A DNA stretch of 64,000 nucleotides from CALINF01 sp039980455 (GTDB lineage Bacteria > Pseudomonadota > Gammaproteobacteria > Pseudomonadales > Halieaceae). Positions within the stretch are counted from its first letter, which is position 1; each line of letters begins with the position of its first letter. Positions 17,275-26,772 of this stretch are shown here, piece after piece. Made by a program: the position numbers and the translations under genes. The notes under the pieces were generated by a model that saw only the letters and a list, made by a program, of their open reading frames with translations, did no database searches and had not been told where the DNA came from. The DNA lies in assembly GCA_039980455.1 (NCBI GenBank), contig JBDXCG010000003.1, forward strand, positions 1,302,001 to 1,366,000. The letters run 5' to 3'.

Positions 17275-17847
17275 TTAGGGGGTCCAGCGTGAAATAAACT
17301 CGACAGGATTAATGGTAGGCAGGGTCTTGGACTTGCCAGTGCGGGTACCCAAGTAGATGAATCCCACAATCTCTTGATCCAGTTCCAGGCCCAGCCCGCT
17401 GGCAACCTTGGGGTCGAAAGCGTTATCTCCCGTTCGCCAGATACCGGCGTAACCCAGGGCCTCAGCCGCCAGTAGCAACGCATAGGCCGCACACCCTGCA
17501 GACAGGCGTTGTTCGCTATGCGGTACCTTGGGGTGTTCTTTCAGCTGCACGGTTACCACCACCATCAGTGGTGCGCGCAAAGGGCCACCAAGTGCCTTGG
17601 CCCTCGCATTTTCGTCGGCATCGGGGTTGCGCGCCAGCAAACTGGTCTCAAACAGACGACCGAGTGCTTCGCGCTGTTCGCCTTCAATCACGATGAATCG
17701 GGTTGGGCGCAGCCAAGCGTGATCCGGAGCGCGCAAGGCTGCATTAACCATCGCTTCCAGCTCGTGCGCCGTGGGTGCTGGTGAAGTCAGCTTCGGCGAG
17801 GAGTTTCGGGTCTGGAGTAATGTGAGTAAATCGAGAGTATCTGGCAT
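17275..17847 (-). CDS. Nitroreductase family protein (YdjA-like)
   Basis: FMN-dependent oxidoreductase of 190 residues from ATG 17847 (a GTG at 17856 would add three residues). Features of the small YdjA-type subfamily: TRNSSPKL near the N-terminus, ALRAPDHAWLRPTRFIVIEG for FMN binding, AAYALLLAAEALGYAGIWRTG, and a terminal GFIYLGTRTGKSKTLP. Family members reduce nitro or quinone compounds with NAD(P)H as homodimers; the natural substrate is unknown. It is encoded 53 bases upstream of the enoyl-CoA hydratase gene on the same strand. Confidence 0.88.
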   Translation of the reverse strand: MPDTLDLLTLLQTRNSSPKLTSPAPTAHELEAMVNAALRAPDHAWLRPTRFIVIEGEQREALGRLFETSLLARNPDADENARAKALGGPLRAPLMVVVTVQLKEHPKVPHSEQRLSAGCAAYALLLAAEALGYAGIWRTGDNAFDPKVASGLGLELDQEIVGFIYLGTRTGKSKTLPTINPVEFISRWTP

Positions 17848-17923
17848 GTTTGTCACAGTGGTAAACAGGCGGCAGATGATAGCAATATTTTACCCACAAG
17901 GGAGCCACCTGCGCGTAACTACG

Positions 17924-18736
17924 TCAATTGCTAAAGCCAGGACCCACCAGGATATTCATGAAGCCGGCATCACCCGCACACGCATCAACGTTATCGCACC
18001 AGGTGGCAAGCGCCGGACCTGTGCTTCGCACCAGCTGATGCTCGATATGATCAACGATCCAGAAAGGCTGATCCAATTGCGCCAATGTGTCTATGAGTTG
18101 CCGACCAGAAGCACCAGCCTGCCTCAAAGATAGCGGGGTCAATTCCACCAGGATTCGCGCTGGTTGCAGCTGACTGCGCAGCAACGGCATTAGCCCCTGT
18201 ATTACAGCCCATTCACTACCCTGAGTATCTATCTTGAAAAAGTGTACGTGTGGCGTTCGGTGACGCAAAAAATTGCTGCCACTCAGCAAGCTGATATCCG
18301 TGTTGTTGCGTGCACCCCCAGCATCAAACACCTGATGGTCACCTAGATTGTCATCACTGAGGAACAGCTGCCCCACCTCATCTTTTTCAGACAATCCCGC
18401 CATCTCGGCAGAGATCACGCTGGAGTAATTATTGTGCTCAATGTTTTGGCATAGCAGATTGAAGTTGTCGACGTCAGGTTCGAACGCAAACACTTTGCCC
18501 GCAGACCCAACGCACGCTGCAGCGAGCACGGAGAAATAGCCGAGGTTGGCTCCCACGTCCACAAATACCTGATCGGGCTCAAGCATGGACATAATCAATC
18601 GGGTTTCAAAGGGCTCCCAGATACCCTCTGCCCGCAAGCGCGGCGAGATAATGCGATCTCTGGGACCGTGCACAAACAAAGCCAGCTCGGTGGCGAGCCC
18701 TGGAATTTGCAATGGGATGGGGGTTGGAGGTGTCAT
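17924..18736 (-). CDS. FkbM family methyltransferase
   Basis: SAM-dependent methyltransferase of 270 residues. The SAM-binding loop is VFVDVGANLGYFSVLAA (about 57-73), with the acidic AFEPDVDNFNLL strand after it and the FkbM signature FKIDTQGSEWAVIQG further on. Members O-methylate sugars, polyketides or lipids. No polysaccharide or polyketide genes are nearby, so the acceptor is open. It lies between fabY (upstream) and the nitroreductase on the minus strand, with 42 bases to fabY's stop. Confidence 0.87.
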   Translation of the reverse strand: MTPPTPIPLQIPGLATELALFVHGPRDRIISPRLRAEGIWEPFETRLIMSMLEPDQVFVDVGANLGYFSVLAAACVGSAGKVFAFEPDVDNFNLLCQNIEHNNYSSVISAEMAGLSEKDEVGQLFLSDDNLGDHQVFDAGGARNNTDISLLSGSNFLRHRTPHVHFFKIDTQGSEWAVIQGLMPLLRSQLQPARILVELTPLSLRQAGASGRQLIDTLAQLDQPFWIVDHIEHQLVRSTGPALATWCDNVDACAGDAGFMNILVGPGFSN

Positions 18737-18778
18737 ACCAAGAGATCATTGCACACAATGAAAAACTGGCGCAGCAGT

Positions 18779-20638
18779 TTAGTCTACGCGCATGTCGTCG
18801 AACGGTGATGCCAAATCAAGGTTCACCGATCGTCCATCAATGATAACTTCGTGTTCGTTGAGTTCCACATCGTTGTCGCCGAGAACCCCATGATCAAATT
18901 TGTATACGGGACCCAAGTCGCCGGCAATAACGTCATTATCGTAGGTCTCTTGAGCCTCGCGCACTGTTTCGTTAGCGCGCTCCCAGGCAGTCCATTCGCT
19001 GCGCGAATAACGCGCCTGCAACATGCGATTAACTATTGTGGGGCTAAGCATGGTGGCAGTGGCGTTGTTACCACCAAAGCCCTTGGCGTTGATAATCGCA
19101 TAACGTTGTTGCTCGGGGTCGATTTCCCGGTGCTCGCGGCTAAAGGCTAGATGCTGTGCTTTCACATCGTCAGCCAAACCGTCGATGGTGGTGATACCCG
19201 GAATCAGTCCACACGCCCAACTACCCAGTGTTGCCGTTATCTGGTCGCCGGACGCAGACCCCAGTGAATGTCCAAGATAACTTTTGAGCGCCGCGACAGG
19301 CCAATTGTCTATTCCAAACGCATCGGCTACCCGGTCGAAGATCTCAGATTCAGTCACTCGATTCTGTGGCGTGCCTGTCCCATGGGCCTGTACGAGCCCA
19401 CCGCTGCGTAAGCCTTTTGCACCAACAACCGCGCGCGCCGAGGCAACCGCTTTGGCCATGGTGATGTAATTACCAACACCGGGGCCCGCAATCGATTTTT
19501 TGTGTCCGTCTGCATTCACGAACACATCGGTTCCAGCGCCGTAAATGGTGGCACCCAGCTCCATCGCCAACGCGTCATCCATCAGGACAACCATCTGAGC
19601 TGACTCTGCAATGGTGAAGCCGCAATTGTCGGCAAACGGACGACAAGCACGACGATGATCGGGCTCCTGGTCCGCGTCCAGGCCATCGAGTTGCCGCAAT
19701 CCTTTGTCAGTGGCAAGCGCACCCATTGCCGCGTAGCCTTCCATCACCTCTGGGTTGATGGGGGCTTCTGAGCTGCCAATAAAGGCAATACGTGCACGAC
19801 CACTGCGTATATCGTGTATCCCGTGTTTCATGTTGTACAAAAAAGAGGCACAGGCGCCTAGACTTGCCCCAGTGGAGCCCATGGCACCCAGTACATACGC
19901 ATTCACAAAATCAGCCGGCATCTCAGCTAATCCAAGCGGACAATATTTAGACGTGACTCGCTGACCGTTATAGCGCGCTTTTAACATGCCACCCGCACCC
20001 GAGCCGTCGAGTTGGCCCATGGCGCTGCCGGCGTAGACGCTTATCTGGTCTGCTGATACGGCATCGAGTATCCGTTCCCAGGAAACACCCAGGCTACCCA
20101 GTGCATCGGATGCTGCATAAACGGTCATTTGCAGGCCGCGGGGATGGTTTCTGGATGCGTACAATGCGCTTGGGTCAAAGCCAGTGGGCAACTGACCGGC
20201 TGCCTTCACTTCAAACTCTCTGTGGGTAGGAAGCAAAAATTCCTGCTCCCCCACGATCTGCACATTCACATGGTCATCGGCCTTGTCGGTGACTACCCAG
20301 TCCATAGGAATGGTTTCAGGCAGGTTGGAGCGTTTGACGTCGAAATTGACAGGCTGACCATTGCTTTGGGTGGGCAGTTTGCGATTCCACTCGACGTTAT
20401 CTACATCAAAATGGTGACTCTCAATGCGCCTGATCAGTGTGTGATTGAGTATGTATTGTTCCTGCCCCTCGCTAGAGGGCAAACCCATTAGCTGCGCCAA
20501 AGAGGCCAGTGTGCGTGACTGCTGATCTTGCGACAGAGCACTGTACGTCATGCGCTTGAAAGCGTGATGCATCGACGCCCGTCCCGCACCATTGATACCA
20601 CCGAAGCCAACAACAACGGGTAGAGGCTGTTTACTCAT
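18779..20638 (-). CDS. fabY: Beta-ketoacyl-ACP synthase FabY
   Basis: Condensing enzyme of 619 residues from ATG 20638 (GTG 20644 adds two). It is much longer than FabB/FabF and matches the Pseudomonas FabY type, which initiates fatty-acid synthesis by condensing acetyl-CoA with malonyl-ACP. It opens LPVVVGFGGINGAGR and has ATGFDPSALYASR-like and NHPRGLQM segments. Catalytic residues: Cys263 in SLGACASFLYN, His419 in QAHGTGTPQN, His457 in KSYLGHSLGSAS. No other fab genes are adjacent. A GlxA-type regulator is divergently transcribed 140 bases away. Confidence 0.9.
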   Translation of the reverse strand: MSKQPLPVVVGFGGINGAGRASMHHAFKRMTYSALSQDQQSRTLASLAQLMGLPSSEGQEQYILNHTLIRRIESHHFDVDNVEWNRKLPTQSNGQPVNFDVKRSNLPETIPMDWVVTDKADDHVNVQIVGEQEFLLPTHREFEVKAAGQLPTGFDPSALYASRNHPRGLQMTVYAASDALGSLGVSWERILDAVSADQISVYAGSAMGQLDGSGAGGMLKARYNGQRVTSKYCPLGLAEMPADFVNAYVLGAMGSTGASLGACASFLYNMKHGIHDIRSGRARIAFIGSSEAPINPEVMEGYAAMGALATDKGLRQLDGLDADQEPDHRRACRPFADNCGFTIAESAQMVVLMDDALAMELGATIYGAGTDVFVNADGHKKSIAGPGVGNYITMAKAVASARAVVGAKGLRSGGLVQAHGTGTPQNRVTESEIFDRVADAFGIDNWPVAALKSYLGHSLGSASGDQITATLGSWACGLIPGITTIDGLADDVKAQHLAFSREHREIDPEQQRYAIINAKGFGGNNATATMLSPTIVNRMLQARYSRSEWTAWERANETVREAQETYDNDVIAGDLGPVYKFDHGVLGDNDVELNEHEVIIDGRSVNLDLASPFDDMRVD

Positions 20639-20778
20639 GCACACACTCTAGAACTAATGATCGTTGTGGAATTTTAGGTAGTCTTGCCGGGATTAGATAT
20701 GCCATAACGGACTAATAATGTGGTAATTTGGCCAATTATTGAGACCCTGTCTCCTCAGCCACCCTGCGAGGCGTGCCT

Positions 20779-21804
20779 ATGTATACCGTAGCTGCGATGC
20801 TGTACCCAGATGCGCTTGCCACCAGTGTGACACTGCCTATGGAGATTCTGCATGCAGCGAGCCAGATGGCGAGCGTCCGGCAAAAAGGACGCCAACAGGT
20901 CCGCTATTTGCTGGCATCAACGGACCGCAAAGCCGTGACGCTCGCCACTGGCATTGTGCTCAAGCCAGATATCACGATCGACAATTTGCCTGATATCGAC
21001 CTGCTAATTCTGCCGGCTATTTGGCGGAACCCAGCCAGTACCATTGCTTTTAGTCGACCCTGGCTACCTTTGCTTAACGCTACCGCCGCCACAGGCAGTC
21101 TGATCTGCAGCGTTGGCACTGCCAGCACCCTGCTGGCCGAGGCAGGTCTTTTGGATAAACGCCCCGCCACAACCCATTGGAACTATTTCGATCGATTCGC
21201 CCAACGGTATCCCGGGGTGAACCTCAAAACGCGTCACCTGATCACGCAGAGCGACAACATCTATTGTGTGGGCAGTGTGAACTCAATTGCCGACCTCATG
21301 GTGCACATCGTTGAAGGCTGGTTTGGTAGCCGAATCTCACGCGCTGTGGAGAGTCAATTCTCGCCAGAGATTCGCCAGCCTTTCTGGTCGGCGTCATACC
21401 AGAACCTGCCTGATTCTTCCCATCATGATGAACTGATCCTGGAGGCGCAGCAGTGGCTGCAAGAACATTTGGCCACCAGCGTGCGCATGCAGACCTTAGC
21501 GGAAGTTCTGCAGATCAGCGTGCGTAGTTTAAACCGTCGCTTCAAGGACGCCACAGGGTTCACGCCCAATGACTACTTACAAAGCCTGCGAGTCAACTTG
21601 GCCAAGGATTTGCTAAGACATAGTAACCTGCCCGTCAGTGATATCGCCTGGCAGGTAGGCTTGCAGGATGTCAGCTACTTCTCCCAGCTATTTAAGCGTG
21701 TCTGTGGCATTACACCGCTGCGCTATCGAGAAGCTGTGCGAGGCAAACTGTTTGCCGTAGAGGACCCCAGCGGCAACTTGAGAATGCCACACGAATATGG
21801 CTAA
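20779..21804 (+). CDS. GlxA-type AraC family transcriptional regulator
   Basis: Two-domain regulator of 341 residues. The N-terminal half (about 1-195) is a DJ-1/PfpI-like amidotransferase fold (LLILPAIWRNP, GSLICSVGTASTLLAEAGLLD) used as a sensor, and the C-terminal half (about 225-330) is an AraC DNA-binding domain with two helix-turn-helix units (MQTLAEVLQISVRSLNRRFK and VSDIAWQVGLQDVSYFSQLFKR). ATG 20779 follows GAGG at a seven-base distance; GTG 20773 is the alternative. It faces fabY and precedes the thiolase gene; either could be a target. Confidence 0.9.
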   Translation: MYTVAAMLYPDALATSVTLPMEILHAASQMASVRQKGRQQVRYLLASTDRKAVTLATGIVLKPDITIDNLPDIDLLILPAIWRNPASTIAFSRPWLPLLNATAATGSLICSVGTASTLLAEAGLLDKRPATTHWNYFDRFAQRYPGVNLKTRHLITQSDNIYCVGSVNSIADLMVHIVEGWFGSRISRAVESQFSPEIRQPFWSASYQNLPDSSHHDELILEAQQWLQEHLATSVRMQTLAEVLQISVRSLNRRFKDATGFTPNDYLQSLRVNLAKDLLRHSNLPVSDIAWQVGLQDVSYFSQLFKRVCGITPLRYREAVRGKLFAVEDPSGNLRMPHEYG

Positions 21805-21887
21805 ATAGCCGGCCTTTTCAGGCTGCATGGCGCACATTGATCACCGCGCTATCGCCTATCTCGTAATCCTTATACCGGACTGATGAC

Positions 21888-23069
21888 ATGAGCAATTTAT
21901 CCGTAGTAATTGTCGATGGCGCTCGCACCCCCATGGGAGGCTTGCAAGGTGCACTCTCTCCCGTACCCGCTCCTGATCTGGCCGCTACGGCCATCGCTGC
22001 CACCATTGAGAAAAGTGGTGTTTCTGTCGACGCAATCGACGAAGTGTTTATGGGCTGTGTACTACCTGCTGGACTGAAGCAGTGCCCTGCACGACAGGCT
22101 GCAATCGGCGCGGGCATACCGGATGCCGCCGGTGCAGTGACCGTCAACAAGGCTTGTGGAAGCGGCATGCAGGCTACCATCTATGGCTACGACAGCATCG
22201 TTGCTGGTACCAATTCGGTGGTGATTGCCGGCGGTATGGAAAGCATGAGCAATGCGCCGCACCTGGTGCCCAACTCTCGTTCAGGATTACGTACCGGACA
22301 CAACACCGTTTACGACCATATGTTCATCGACGGCCTGGAGGATGCCTACACCGGTCGCGCAATGGGTAGTTTTGCTCAAGAAACCGCCAATGCCCGAGGT
22401 ATTGAACGCGAGCAGATGGATGCCTTTGCGATCGAGTCTCTCACTCGCGCCAAACGTGCCATCGATGAAGGCGCACTGAGTGCCGAAACTGCATCGGTCA
22501 CTGTTACCACCCGCAAAGGTGAGACGGTAGTCAATGACGATGAGCAACCACATAAGGCGGCAATCGAACGGATACCGCACTTAAAGCCAGCGTTTGCAAA
22601 AGAGGGAACCATCACCGCTGCCAATTCCAGTTCCATCTCTGACGGCGCCAGTGCGCTGTTACTGATGAGTGAGAGTGAAGCGAAGTCTCGGGGCCTCAAA
22701 CCTATGGCACGCATCGTTGCCCATGCCAGACATAGCCAGGCTCCTTCAGAGTTCACCACTGCCCCCATCGGCGCTATAAATAAGCTATTTGCAAAAACAG
22801 GCTGGACCAAAGACGACATCGACCTATTCGAGATCAATGAAGCCTTTGCCATGGTAACCATGCTGGCCATAGAAGATCTTGGGCTTGATCACGAAAAGGT
22901 CAATGTGCACGGTGGCGCCTGTGCGCAGGGTCATCCAATAGGTTCAACCGGATCACGCATTCTCGTCAGCCTGATGTACGCACTGCAACGCCAGGACAAG
23001 CAGCGAGGCGTTGCCGCGTTGTGCATCGGTGGTGGCGAAGCGACTGCCGTCGGCATTGAATTGCTCTAA
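21888..23069 (+). CDS. Acetyl-CoA C-acyltransferase (thiolase)
   Basis: Type II thiolase of 393 residues that condenses two acetyl-CoA or cleaves 3-ketoacyl-CoA. Active residues are visible: Cys90 in NKACGSGMQ, the NEAF motif, His349 in GGACAQGHPIGSTG, and Cys379 in CIGGGEA. The N-terminal IVDGARTPMGGLQGAL is standard. Length and motifs fit the biosynthetic acetoacetyl-CoA thiolase branch (PhaA/AtoB), but no phaB or phaC is adjacent, so degradation is equally possible. It is 83 bases after the regulator gene and 39 bases before ribB. Confidence 0.92.
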   Translation: MSNLSVVIVDGARTPMGGLQGALSPVPAPDLAATAIAATIEKSGVSVDAIDEVFMGCVLPAGLKQCPARQAAIGAGIPDAAGAVTVNKACGSGMQATIYGYDSIVAGTNSVVIAGGMESMSNAPHLVPNSRSGLRTGHNTVYDHMFIDGLEDAYTGRAMGSFAQETANARGIEREQMDAFAIESLTRAKRAIDEGALSAETASVTVTTRKGETVVNDDEQPHKAAIERIPHLKPAFAKEGTITAANSSSISDGASALLLMSESEAKSRGLKPMARIVAHARHSQAPSEFTTAPIGAINKLFAKTGWTKDDIDLFEINEAFAMVTMLAIEDLGLDHEKVNVHGGACAQGHPIGSTGSRILVSLMYALQRQDKQRGVAALCIGGGEATAVGIELL

Positions 23070-23108
23070 CACCGACTAACCAAAACCATCCGACCAGGAG
23101 CCCGCCGC

Positions 23109-24215
23109 ATGGCACTTAGCAGTATTCCCGATATTCTCGATGACATTCGCGCAGGAAAGATGGTCATCCTGATGGATGATGAGGACCGGGAGAATGAAGG
23201 TGATCTGATCATAGCTGCGGAAGCCGTCACGCCCGAGGTTATTACCTTTTTCTCTGCTGAAGCCTGCGGTCTGATCTGCATGCCAATCACAGAGGACCGT
23301 GCACGCCAGCTGCAGCTACCTCTGATGGTGCGCGACAACCGCTCCCAGCACGAAACTAATTTTACAGTCTCAATCGATGCAGCAGAGCGCAAGGGCCCAG
23401 GCATCAGCTCCATTCAGCGAGCACACACTGTACAGCAAGCGGCAAAAACAGACGCTAAAGCTAGCGACATCAGCCAGCCAGGTCATATATTCCCGCTCGT
23501 CGCCAAACCCGGTGGCGTATTACGCCGCGCAGGACACACAGAAGCCGGCGTTGATCTGGCACGCATGGCAGGCTTTGCACCGGCTGCACTAATCGTTGAA
23601 ATCATGAATGAAGATGGCACGATGGCGCGCCGCCCCGAACTTGAGGTCTATGCACAGAAACACAACCTCAAGATGGGAACCATAGCCGACCTGATCGAAT
23701 ATCGCTCACTGCATGAGCAGTCTATCGACTTGAGTGATAGTAAATCTATTACTACCGAATTCGGCGACTTCGACTTGCATACGTTCATCGACTTGATCGA
23801 CAACACCGTTCACTACGCATTGAGTAAGGGCGAACTCAGTGAAGATTTGGATGTACCCGTACGTGTACAGTCTGTGGATATGCTACGTGATGTGCTCGGT
23901 ACGCGTATTGATGCCAACAAGCCCGGCTGGTCTTATCGTAGAGCGATGGAGTACATCGCGCAGCAGCCTTGCGGAGTAGTCGTACTCATTGGGGGAAACC
24001 AGAGCGCAGAGCAACAGTTGGCAAATGTCAGCCGGTTCCCCGACTCTGCTGAGGCCGCTGATGAGAACGCCACACCAAACTACCGCTTTATTGGTACCGG
24101 CGCGCAGATTTTGCGACGCCTCAACGTAGGAAAAATGCGGCTGATGTCAGCGCCAACTCGCTTCAATGCATTGTCTGGATTCAATCTGGAAGTTACTGAT
24201 TTTATTCAGCCCTAA
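23109..24215 (+). CDS. ribB: 3,4-dihydroxy-2-butanone 4-phosphate synthase with degenerate GTP cyclohydrolase II domain
   Basis: Converts ribulose 5-phosphate to the four-carbon precursor of riboflavin. The N-terminal domain (1-200) is complete: metal and phosphate motif DDEDRENEGD (23-32), CGLICMP, HETNFTVSID and RAGHTEAGVDL (140-150). The C-terminal half (about 205-368) follows RibA in outline, but where GTP cyclohydrolase II has its zinc-binding cysteines this protein has VQSVDMLRDVLGTRIDANK, with none, so it should not act on GTP. Only 39 bases separate it from the thiolase gene, leaving no room for an FMN riboswitch. Confidence 0.93.
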   Translation: MALSSIPDILDDIRAGKMVILMDDEDRENEGDLIIAAEAVTPEVITFFSAEACGLICMPITEDRARQLQLPLMVRDNRSQHETNFTVSIDAAERKGPGISSIQRAHTVQQAAKTDAKASDISQPGHIFPLVAKPGGVLRRAGHTEAGVDLARMAGFAPAALIVEIMNEDGTMARRPELEVYAQKHNLKMGTIADLIEYRSLHEQSIDLSDSKSITTEFGDFDLHTFIDLIDNTVHYALSKGELSEDLDVPVRVQSVDMLRDVLGTRIDANKPGWSYRRAMEYIAQQPCGVVVLIGGNQSAEQQLANVSRFPDSAEAADENATPNYRFIGTGAQILRRLNVGKMRLMSAPTRFNALSGFNLEVTDFIQP

Positions 24216-24249
24216 ACGCTTTAAACCCAAGCTCTGCACTGATTATTCC

Positions 24250-24924
24250 CTACTCGTGGAATGAAACCACCTGATCGACGCTCGCACGATCAGTGACGCA
24301 GTCGTTAACAACAGCGGCTGGATCAGGGTAACCAAATGACAAACCGAACATCAGTTTATTACTCTCATCCACACCCAACGCCTCACGCACATAATTAGCC
24401 TGAAAACCCAAAGCTGTTTGCGGACACGAACCCAGGCCGTGCGCAGTCATTCCCAACATCACTGTCTGGGCAAACATTCCCAGGTCGCAGGCCTCACGCA
24501 ATCCAAACGGCTCGGGTAAAAAGAAAAAGGCAACGTGAGGTGCATCGAAAAACGTAAAGTTGCGCATGAACGCGACCTGACGCTTGTCTTTTTCGTCCCG
24601 ACCAATGCCCATCGAATCATACAGCGCCTGAGCGGCAGCATATTGGCGTTCTTTATAAACGCCGTCGTACTTACCGTCATAAGGGAAATCCAGGCTGATA
24701 TCGCCAGAGGCAAAGCGTGCGGGCATATGTTTGCGCATATCCTCTATCGCAGCACCCGATGCTACATGTACGAACCAAGGTTGCGTGTTGCAGTTGCTGG
24801 GCGCACGCAGCGCTGTACCAAACACCTGTTCGAGCAACGCCTGGGGTACAGGCTTTTCCAGAAAGGCTCGCAGCGAACGGCGGCGGGCAACGACTTCATC
24901 AAACTGAACAGCTAAATCACTCAT
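24250..24924 (-). CDS. Nitroreductase family protein
   Basis: FMN oxidoreductase of 224 residues from ATG 24924, chosen because GGAAGAG lies six bases upstream; longer in-frame starts exist to 24990. It has ARRRSLRAFLEKPVP, the FMN-binding APSNCNTQPWFVHV and the glycine-rich GMTAHGLGSCPQTALG. Domain order and the inserted segment YDGVYKERQ...MGIGRDEKDKRQ closely match the nitroreductase at 39897, so the two are paralogues. It converges on ribB and is divergent from ggt. Likely substrates are nitroaromatics or quinones by family. Confidence 0.9.
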   Translation of the reverse strand: MSDLAVQFDEVVARRRSLRAFLEKPVPQALLEQVFGTALRAPSNCNTQPWFVHVASGAAIEDMRKHMPARFASGDISLDFPYDGKYDGVYKERQYAAAQALYDSMGIGRDEKDKRQVAFMRNFTFFDAPHVAFFFLPEPFGLREACDLGMFAQTVMLGMTAHGLGSCPQTALGFQANYVREALGVDESNKLMFGLSFGYPDPAAVVNDCVTDRASVDQVVSFHE

Positions 24925-25073
24925 CATGGACTCTTCCAAAAAAACCAAGGTGGTCATTATGCGGTGATCACTGGGCAACGCCAAGACCATGCGTAGCCGC
25001 GGATCACACGATTTGCTATCGTTCGCCTCCGTAGATAGCGCCTACTCTCGCTACGCCGGACACCACCAACACA

Positions 25074-26738
25074 ATGGACAACACCATGTACCGACTCGCA
25101 CTCTTTTGTATCCTCACTCTGAATCTGGTGCAGGCCGCACAGGCAGGTACTGCAGCGGTTGCCATGCCTGACCAATATGGCGCAAAGGTCGCTAGAGAGA
25201 TTCTCCAAGCAGGTGGCAGCGCAGTCGACGCCGCCATAGCGGCCACATTTACACTCGCCGTCACCTACCCCGAGGCAGGCAACATTGGCGGTGGTGGATT
25301 CATGCTCAGTCGAATGAACGGCGAAAACGCGTTCCTGGACTTTCGAGAACGTGCCCCAGGCTCAGCTGAGCGCGATATGTATCTCGATGAGGGTGGCAAC
25401 TTCGTGCAGTCTCTATCTCTTATTGGCGGCAAGGCATCAGGTGTTCCGGGCACGGTGCGTGGCATGCACGCGGCGCACGAGCGCTATGGCAGCCTGAGCT
25501 GGAAACAGTTACTGCAACCAGCCATCGACCTGGCTCGGGATGGCTTCACCGTTCACGAGGACCTGGCACTCGCCGCACGAAATATGCTCGAATTTGAGGC
25601 TGGCAGAACCAACTTTGCCCGTTTTTTTGGCGAACTTGAGGCTGGGGCCACATTTCGTCAGCCTGAGCTTGCCCGGACCCTGAGCCAGATCGCTGCAGAT
25701 CCAGACTCGTTCTATAACGGCGCTATCGCACAGAAGATTGTTGCGCAAATGAAAACGAGCGACGGCTTAATATCGGCACAGGATCTGACAAATTACAAAG
25801 CTGTTTGGCGAGAACCCCTGGTAGGTAAGTGGCGGGAGTTTACGGTTGTATCGGCCCCACCACCCAGCTCAGGAGGCTTCGCCCTCATCCAGCTACTCAC
25901 CATGCGCGACTTTGCCGACGAGCACTTCAAAGGCGTATGGCAAAACTCGCCTGCCTATATTCACCTACTAGCCGAGATAGAAAAGCGCGTTTATGCCGAT
26001 CGCGCGGAATATCTGGGTGATCCAGACTATATCGACGTACCCATCTCCGCCCTACTCGACAATGCCTATCTCACAACCAGAGCAGCTGACATTCAGCCCA
26101 CCAACATTTCCAAAGGCCCGTCAGTCACCGCTGGACTCGAGCCTACAGAAACCACGCACTTCTCTATTGTCGACGCTAAGGGCAACGCTGTTTCGCTTAC
26201 GTACACGTTGAACTGGGACTTTGGCTCAGGTGTAGTCGTTGAGGGAGCGGGATTCCTGATGAACAACGAAATGGATGATTTCTCCGCTAAGCCAGGAGTA
26301 CCCAATAAGTTTGGGGTTATTGGCAGAGACAACAACGCGATAGCACCCAACAAGCGAATGCTTTCGTCGATGACACCCACCTTGCTATTGCAAGGCGATA
26401 GCACCAACCTGGTGATCGGCACACCGGGCGGAAGCACCATTTTCACATCGGTGTTTCAGGTCATACTTAACTTATACGATTATCAGATGCCACTGCAGGC
26501 TGCCGTGGACGCAACGCGCTATCACCACCAGCTACCTGCACAGTTTTTGATTAGACATGACCAGCGCGATATTCCTGTCGAAACGCAGCAAGCGCTAGAG
26601 GCCATGGGCTATCGCGTTGAGCCTAACAGTTGGGGCAATCTAGGCGACATTCAGGCTATACAGCGCACATCAGACGGATTGCAGGCCGCATCAGACAATC
26701 GCGGCCGTGGCGTTGCTCAGGTGTTTCGTGTGCCTTGA
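25074..26738 (+). CDS. ggt: Gamma-glutamyltransferase
   Basis: Periplasmic N-terminal-nucleophile enzyme that cleaves or transfers the gamma-glutamyl group of glutathione. The 554-residue precursor has a signal peptide (about 1-24, ending QAAQA) and is expected to self-cleave before Thr360 in PTETTHFSIVD, giving large and small subunits. Other family marks: GGSAVDAAIAATFTLAVT, GNIGGGGFML, APPPSSGG, and the TPGGSTIF loop in the small subunit. It is transcribed alone on the plus strand. Glutathione or gamma-glutamyl peptide salvage is the likely role. Confidence 0.93.
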   Translation: MDNTMYRLALFCILTLNLVQAAQAGTAAVAMPDQYGAKVAREILQAGGSAVDAAIAATFTLAVTYPEAGNIGGGGFMLSRMNGENAFLDFRERAPGSAERDMYLDEGGNFVQSLSLIGGKASGVPGTVRGMHAAHERYGSLSWKQLLQPAIDLARDGFTVHEDLALAARNMLEFEAGRTNFARFFGELEAGATFRQPELARTLSQIAADPDSFYNGAIAQKIVAQMKTSDGLISAQDLTNYKAVWREPLVGKWREFTVVSAPPPSSGGFALIQLLTMRDFADEHFKGVWQNSPAYIHLLAEIEKRVYADRAEYLGDPDYIDVPISALLDNAYLTTRAADIQPTNISKGPSVTAGLEPTETTHFSIVDAKGNAVSLTYTLNWDFGSGVVVEGAGFLMNNEMDDFSAKPGVPNKFGVIGRDNNAIAPNKRMLSSMTPTLLLQGDSTNLVIGTPGGSTIFTSVFQVILNLYDYQMPLQAAVDATRYHHQLPAQFLIRHDQRDIPVETQQALEAMGYRVEPNSWGNLGDIQAIQRTSDGLQAASDNRGRGVAQVFRVP

Positions 26739-26772
26739 TAGTCACTCTGTGTGATCGATCAACAGCACACGC

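Noticed and set aside
22376..22870. 164-residue frame on the minus strand
   Set aside because: It lies wholly inside the thiolase gene, which has complete active-site motifs; it is a shadow frame.
23070..23108. FMN riboswitch before ribB
   Set aside because: The 39-base space is too short and lacks the RFN-element pattern.
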